From Talinum fruticosum (lineage: Eukaryota > Streptophyta > Magnoliopsida > Caryophyllales > Talinaceae), in the NCBI GenBank assembly GCA_021018815.1, contig JAITYX010000041.1:62001-126000 (forward strand): 64,000 bases of DNA, in the 5' to 3' direction. Each line of letters begins with the position of its first letter. The first letter of the stretch is position 1. The notes beneath the pieces are model-generated. The model searched no databases. It was not told where the DNA came from and saw only the letters and a program-made list of their open reading frames with translations. Shown here piece by piece: positions 58,381 to 64,000 of the stretch. Made by a program: the position numbers and the translations under genes.

Positions 58381-59337
58381 TAGTGAGGCCTGTTGAGTCT
58401 TACAAACCTCCAGTTCCATATCCTCGAGAGGTTAGTAAAGGCTAAGGACCGGAAGAAGTACACCAAGTTCATAGAGATGTTACAGAAATTCCATATCAAC
58501 ATCCCATTCCTGGAGGCACTTGTGAAGATACCATCTTATGCCAAATTTTTGAAAGACATATTGTCCAACAAAGGGAAGTTGAGTAAGAATGGAATCGTGT
58601 CTCTTACAGACTAAGTGCGGTCTTGTTTACGGAACAAACCGCCCCCTAAGCTTCCAAATTTAGGCGGTTTCTCTATACCATGCTCTATTGGAGATGTGTC
58701 GATTAGCAAGGCATTGTGTGATTTGGGAGCTAGTGGGAGTGTTATGCCCTTCTCCATCTACAAGAGGCTTCAAATGGGTGATCTAAAGCCTACTTCTATG
58801 TCCATTCAACTTGCAGATCGTTTTGTGAAGTATCCTATCGAGCTCTTAGAAGATGTACCTCTCCAAGTGGGAAGATTTTCATCCCATGTGACTTTGTGGT
58901 TATGGAAATGGAGGAAGATGCCCGAATTCCTTTTTCTTAAGAAGGCCTTTCCTTGCCGTAGTTGGTGCTATGATTGATGTCAAGAATGGAAAGATTTCCC
59001 TTCATGTAGGAGATGAAAAGATGGAGTTCAATCTCTCCAAAGCCATGGCTGCCCCCACATTAGAGGATTCATGTTATCAAGTTGACATCTTGGATGGGAT
59101 TGTTAGTAAAGATGGGGTGAGCTATAGTTTGCTATATGATCTTCTTAAGGCACTTTTTACTGGAGGAGAGGTATTGATGTGCAAAAAGGATGAGATAAAG
59201 GAGTATGCTAAGCTCCTTGATGATGCTCCAATCTATGAGCATGGGCCATATCCACTGTCGGTCCTTAATGTGGAGGTTCGGGCTGCAAAGGAAGGTGAGA
59301 AAAGGCCCCACAAGTAGAGCTAAAACCTCTAGCTCCG
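58381..59337 (+). pseudogene. Protease region of Athila-like element
   Basis: 58393-58614 gives FIEMLQKFHINIPFLEALVK, then PSYAKFLKDILSNKGKL. 58615-58977 gives the protease PPPKLPNLGGFSIPCSIGD, then ISKALCDLGASGSVMPFSIY with the active-site-type DLGAS, and SIQLADRFVKYPIELLEDVP. A stop at 58612-58614 and a frameshift near 58900 divide it; the next frame (58970-59317) continues MIDVKNGKISLHVGDEKMEF. Athila proteases have the same DLGAS spacing. It would process the polyprotein. Confidence 0.85.
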
Positions 59338-60850
59338 CATCTCAAGTACAAATTCTTGGGTCCTCACTCTATTTTTCCTATTATTATCAATGCTAAACTT
59401 GAAGGCCCACAACTTGAAAAATTGCTTGATGTTCTTAGAAAATATCGTGGAGCCATTTGGTATAGCATTGAAGATATTAAGGGGATTAGTCCTTCATTGT
59501 GCATGCATAGAATTCTTCTTGATGATGGTCATAAGCCTTCTAGACAACCTCAAAGGCATTTAAATCCAAACATACAAGAGGTTGTAAAAAGAGAAGTTGT
59601 GAAATTACTTGAAGTTGGAATTATCTATCCTATCTCGGATAGTGATTGGGTTAGTCCAGTCCAAGTAGCTCCTAAGAAGGGGGTATAATCGTCACTAAGA
59701 ATGAAAAAGATGAGATGATTTCTACTAGGACTCTTACCAGGTGGCGCATGTGCATTGATTATAGAAAATTAAATAAAGCCATCCGGAAAGATCATTTCCC
59801 CCTCCCTTTCATTAATCAAATGTTGGAAAGGTTGGCAAAGCATTCCTTCTTTTGTTACTTGGATGGTTTTTCAGGATTTTTCCAAATTCCCATCCACCCA
59901 AGTAAAAAGAGAAGTCGACATTCACATGCCCTTATGGTACCTTTGCCTATTGAAGGATGCCATTTGGGTTATGTAATGCACTAGCAACCTTTCAACGATG
60001 CATGATTGTTATCTTCTCGATTTCATTAAAAATATTATGGAAGTGTTTATGGATGACTTCTCCGTCTATGGAGGCACTTTTGATTTGTGTTTGGAAAATG
60101 TGGCTAAAGTGTTCCATTAATATAAGGAAGTCAATTTGGTTTTGAATTGGGAAAAATGTCACTTTATGGTGCAAAAGGTGTTATTTTGGGGCATGTAATT
60201 TCGATAGGGGCATCAAGGTTGATAGGGCTAAGATTGAGGTTATAAAGCGATCACCACCCCCATTTCTATGAAGGGTCTTAGAAGCTTTCTTAGTCATGCG
60301 GGGTTTTATCGCTGCTTTATCAAGGACTTCTCTAAGATTGCTAAACCTCTAACTCAGCTCCTTGCCAAAGATGTACCCTTTATTTTCATTGATGAGTGTC
60401 AAGAGGCCTTTTGCAAGATTAAAGAGGCTTTGATTTCAGCTCCCATCATTCAGCTACCAGATTAAAGGATGCCATTTGAGATAATGTGTAATACTAGTGA
60501 CCATGCAGTTAGTGTAGTTTTGGGGTAGAAGATAGACAAAAAGCCTCATGTGATCTACTATGGGTGAGGCCTAGCAGAATTACACCACTACTGAGAAACA
60601 AGTTACTTGCGGTCGTGTATGCAATTAAAAAGTTCAAATCGTATCTTTTGTGTTCCAAAGTCATTTTGTACACCGACCACTCTGCCCTTAAGCATTTACT
60701 CTCCCTTCAAGCATTTACTCTCGGAGCAAGAAGCCAAGCCTCACCTTATTTGGTGGATCCTACTTCTCTAAGAGTTTGAGATAGAGATTCAAGATAAAAC
60801 GAGAGCGGAGAATGTAGTTGCGGATCACTTGTCTAGGCTTACTTGTTGAG
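59338..60850 (+). pseudogene. RT and RNase H of Athila-like element
   Basis: FLGPHSIFPIIIN, the block from RKYRGAIWYSIEDIKGISPS, WVSPVQVAPKKG and then (59738 on) RWRMCIDYRKLNKAIRKDHF, FPLPFINQMLERLA and FFCYLDGFSGFFQIPIHP are the standard gypsy RT N-terminal blocks. The catalytic box EVFMDDFSVYGGTF is near 60040-60078 in a shifted frame. GLRSFLSHAGFYRCFIKDFS follows at 60270. The RNase H shows EIMCNTSDHAVSVVLG with VIYY near 60480-60560 and YTDHSALKHLL at 60670-60700. Stops and several frameshifts are present. Confidence 0.86.
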
Positions 60851-61900
60851 AGCCAAGATGCTCCCATTGATGACACGTTTCCTGATGAGCATCTGTTTAC
60901 TATCCATACGGTTGTAGTTCCATGGTTTGGGGCGTTGACTTCATGGGCCCATTCCTGCCTTCGAAAGGTAACCAATACATCCTTGTTTCTGTAGATTATG
61001 TTTCAAAATGGGTGGAAGCAATTTCTAGCCCTACTAATGATGCTAGAGTGGTGATTAAGTTCTTTCAAAAGGTGATCTTTCCGAGATTTGGAGTTCCTAG
61101 AGTTCTAATCGGTGATGGAGGGACTCATTTTATTGAAAAGAAGTTTGAGGCAATGCTTAGGAAGTATGAGGTGCATCATAAGGTTGGTTTAGGCTATCAT
61201 CCCCAAACTAATGGGCAAGTAGAGATCTCAAACCGAGAAATTAATTCCATTTTGGAGAAAACGGTTTCGAGGTAGAGAAGAGATTGGACAGACAAGTTAG
61301 ATGATGCTTTATAGGCCTACCGGATAGCTTTCAAACCCCTATTGGGACTACACCATTTATTATGGGTTTTGGGAAGCCATGTTACCTCCCTGTGGAGTTA
61401 GAGCATAACGAGTTTTGGGCCATAAAACACCTCAATTTTGATCTTAAGGGTATTGGGGAAAAGAGGTTGCTACAACTAATTAAGCTAGATGAGATAAGGA
61501 TAGATGCCTATGAAAACTCCAAGATTTACAAAGAGAAAATGAAAAAGTGGCACAACAAATGTATCAACGAAGAGAATTTCGGGAAGGAGATTTAGTTTTT
61601 ATTTAACTAAAGGCTGAAACTATTTCCTAGAAACCACTACTCACGATGGTCGGGGCCATTTAGAGTTTTTAAGTTATTTCCATATGGGGCGGTGAAGATC
61701 GATGCTGAAGCTGCCACTTTTAAGGTGAACGGTTCAAGGCTCAAGCATTACATGTCCGGGAGCCTATTGAAGGAAAGGTCCATTACAACCTCCCCAATAT
61801 GGCAACCGCTTGAAGAATCAATTAAGGGTCAAGCTCGGGATCTAAAACAAGCGCTTCTTGGGAGGCAACACAAGCTTTTAATTGCTTTTGAAAAATTTTT
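60851..61900 (+). pseudogene. Integrase of Athila-like element, zinc domain deleted
   Basis: After [10 protein letters not shown] (60870-60900) the text jumps to [20 protein letters not shown] (60922 on), so the H/C zinc domain and the segment before the core are missing. The core has [25 protein letters not shown] and [15 protein letters not shown], giving D, D and E. It ends in a stop at 61274-61276 and the reading resumes with LEHNEFWAIKHLNFD, then SGPFRVFKLFPYGAVKI and FKVNGSRLKHYM. It cannot be an active integrase in this state. Confidence 0.85.
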
Positions 61901-62236
61901 TTGGAAAAATTCAATGTACATGAAAAAAAACAAAAAAGGGCAAAACATCCGGTTGTGCGACCTTGCTCAACCGTGTAGCAGGTCAAAATTCAACCTAGAG
62001 CATTGTACAGCTACTGTTCGAAAACCGCACAACCATGCCAATCCACCGGAGAGTTATGCTATTTCGCACGGCTGGTTATAAAGAAATCACACAGTCTGTG
62101 CGCATACAGCAGGAAGAACGTGAGAATGCACGGTGGTTCGTGCTACTTTGGCACTAACCGTGCAAAGTTTGAGTTTTTGCCGTTTTAAGCCCAATTTTTG
62201 GTCCTGCACCCTCACTCTCGCCTTTTCTCCTAGAAG
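61901..62236 (+). other. Athila 3' region with GCACG-type words
   Basis: Non-coding, contains repeated GTGCGACC, CGCACAACC, CGCACGGC and GTGCGCA words similar to the 5' LTR (55550-55750). The element is cut here by the inverted LTR-like segment. Confidence 0.6.
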
Positions 62237-63990
62237 AGATAAATGAAAAGGAGTCACTAGTCGGTTTTAGCACAAATCACACGAGACGTTGACCACCCGG
62301 TGCGGGTTGCGGTCACGAGCGCCGGCCAGGGGCTCGGGCTGAGACGATCGGCCTCGGCCTATGACCAAGCAGACAAATCCAGATTTCTTTTTTTACCCTG
62401 CAATAAGAAAATAACCGAGATATAATTTTAAAAGAGATAAATGAAAATGAGTCGCCGATCGGTTTTAGGACGGAAAAACTAGCAAAAACATAAATAAAAT
62501 TTACTTTTCCGATCTTACTATGGGAAGACTAAGACCAAAAAAGGCTAAAATTAAATCCATCGGTGTTTGAACCAAGAATCAAATTAGGGGGCGAGCGTAC
62601 GAAACGTAGGGAAAACCCTTCCATTCCCCCGTCCGAAGACGGTCATTACTAGTTTGAGTAGTATACTAAACGAATGTGCTAAACACAAACAAACAACATG
62701 CTAAACGATTATAAAAACAACCAAACAGAATTAAAGGAAAGTGATAAAGAAAGAAGTAAAGAAAGCGATAAAGAAAAAAAAACAGAAAACTAAAAAATTA
62801 CATCGGGAAAGGAAAGGACGAATAAAAAAAAATGATTACATCTCTTCGATCCACAATACGGAAAGCGATAAATAAAACATAAATTAAATAACAATTTGAA
62901 GGCTGAATGCTTGCCCTCGAGGTTGTCCCACCTTGCTGATCCGGATCTCTATACTTGGATCTCTTGATGTAACGACGACAAATCAAAGAAATGGCTTGTT
63001 TTTGTGAATTATAAAAAGGGTGAGTGTCTAAGGAGTAGGAAGGATAAGTTGAATAAATGCCTAGAGATCAGAATAACTGAATATTCTTTAGCTATTTGCA
63101 TAGATTCAATGACGATAAGTAGAAAAGAGGAATGTTTAAGATTAAATTTGGTAGAGTAATGTTAATTGATGTGTATTACTGCATAGCTTTACGTAGCATA
63201 ACGAATAGGAGAAAGTCTGTATAGGAATTAGAGCCAAGGCTCTCTATTTATAGGGAGAGACCTAGCTCAAAAATGACATAGGGTTGCTCTCGGCCAGGCA
63301 TCCTTGAAAATAAACCGGGCTCGAATATCTTAAGATTGAACCAGGTAAAGCAAGGATAAAACCATATAGAATCCAATCCACGGGCGCCGGCTACCGGGTG
63401 TGCCTAGGGTTTCGTGCCCTAGCGTGTTTCTAAAGGAGTCTCCAAGCCAAAACGCAACATTGCACTTAAAAATATGGGGTTGCAGGCGTTAGCCACAATG
63501 TCATTTTGAGGGGAAAAGCTCCTCGACTCATGTGTACTTGTTTTATGAAGCATAAACGCAACACTTTGATGCTCGTGATCATGAAATGCAACGTTTTAAC
63601 GCCGTCTTCAAGTCTTCGGCTCCTTGTCCGATTGGACAAAACTAAAATGTAGTATTCCGAACTTGGAATTTCCTGGTACGCAGCATTGGACTCCGTTGTC
63701 CGTGAAGGTCGGACCCGGTTCTTGGATCGTCTAAAAGAAACGGGAATATTTGGATCGACCCAAGGCAAAAGGCGATTTATTTAGTGTTGGGGGTTCTTTG
63801 TGGTTTACTCGGCTTATGTCGCACCAATCGAACACGGTTCGAGATCCAAATCCTCAAATAGGACTTAGGATTTCATCATCGGGCCAGCGAGAATAAAATG
63901 TAGAATTAAAGAAATAAGAGACTACACTTTTTAGGTGGCTACGGTTAGCCCCACTTTGACCGAGTCTAAAAAGAAAAATGGTCAAAATAG
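62237..63990 (-). repeat. LTR-like segment, family X, minus orientation
   Basis: Reverse complement matches 52640-54130 in several blocks (GGCCCGATGATGAAATCCTA, AAGGTGGGACAACCTCGAGG, TATTGTGGATCGAAGAGATG). A TATA-like CTATTTATAGGG at 63241-63252 and minus-strand leader fit a promoter. Near the Athila junction the word GAGATAAATGAAAANGAGTC occurs twice (62238 and 62437). No genes. Confidence 0.58.
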
Positions 63991-64000
63991 ACACTAAAGG

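Larger units (their letters stand above)
55251..62236 (+). mobile_element. Athila-like Ty3/gypsy retrotransposon, 3' truncated
   Basis: The 5' LTR (TGTT...AACA), a PBS for an Asp-type tRNA, then gag with GGLPSEN, protease, RT with FMDD, RNase H and integrase with [10 protein letters not shown] follow in Ty3/gypsy order. The sequence pattern is Athila (LCDLGAS in protease, [15 protein letters not shown] in integrase). No second LTR follows: the sequence is replaced near 62236 by the inverted LTR-like segment. All genes are interrupted, and the integrase zinc domain is deleted. Confidence 0.88.

Noticed and set aside
63466..63768. 100-codon minus-strand ORF
   Set aside because: Inside the second LTR-like segment; frame not shared with the partner segment.
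1..64000. tRNA, rRNA or other structural RNA genes
   Set aside because: No cloverleaf with A and B boxes or rRNA-like conserved stretch was seen by eye; PBS words only mimic tRNA 3' ends.

Overview
This window is repeat-dense intergenic DNA of a flowering plant, probably a eudicot. The evidence is the set of element lineages: Ty1/copia SIRE/Maximus-like elements with a third ORF, a Ty3/gypsy Athila-like element, a LINE with a DUF4283-type ORF1, and CACTA and hAT-type termini. There are also spliced host-gene fragments with plant-type introns. I found no intact host gene, no rRNA or tRNA gene, no CRISPR array and nothing bacterial. Every element coding region seen by eye carries stops or frameshifts.

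Layout, left to right. 1-480: the 3' end of a CACTA element rich in hairpins. 680-915: a decayed RNase H-like domain. 2312-13333: SIRE element 1 (+ strand, TSD CTTTT), with a solo LTR of the same family inserted into its YVDD codons (7011-8402, TSD TTGAT). 13617-14746: a minus-strand pseudogene of the NatC auxiliary subunit NAA35/MAK10 with a duplicated exon. 14878-15529: a hAT-type non-autonomous element. 15793-52072: a tandem array of three ~2.5-kb units. Each unit combines a LINE 3' fragment, CACTA-type hairpins, a 5'UTR-intron-like stretch with telomere-like words, and the C-terminal exon of an AAA-ATPase (ASD/BCS1-like).

The first array unit was split by a LINE (18114-46861, poly(A) at its end). 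The LINE was split by SIRE element 3 (19119-40664, minus strand, TSD GGACA). Element 3 was split by SIRE element 2 (26368-37232, plus strand, TSD CCTTT). A Ty3/gypsy solo LTR (about 41968-44780) also sits in the LINE. Element 2 is the youngest of this stack because it is the innermost insertion. 52640-54130 and 62237-63990 are two related LTR-like segments in opposite orientation. Between them lies an Athila-like gypsy element (55251-62236) with a 5' LTR and PBS, a pol lacking the integrase zinc domain, and no 3' LTR.

The SIRE copies share one plan: LTR, tRNA-iMet-type PBS, gag, protease, integrase, RT, RNase H, ORF3, PPT, LTR. ORF3 (start MPKRGN) is a conserved extra protein after pol, in the position of the env-like ORF of this lineage. 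The most unusual signals are the four-level nesting into a captured-gene tandem array, and a concentration of LTR-LTR differences and frameshifts at CTCGG/CCGAG words in the SIRE family. The second signal may be real or a base-calling artefact at methylated sites.
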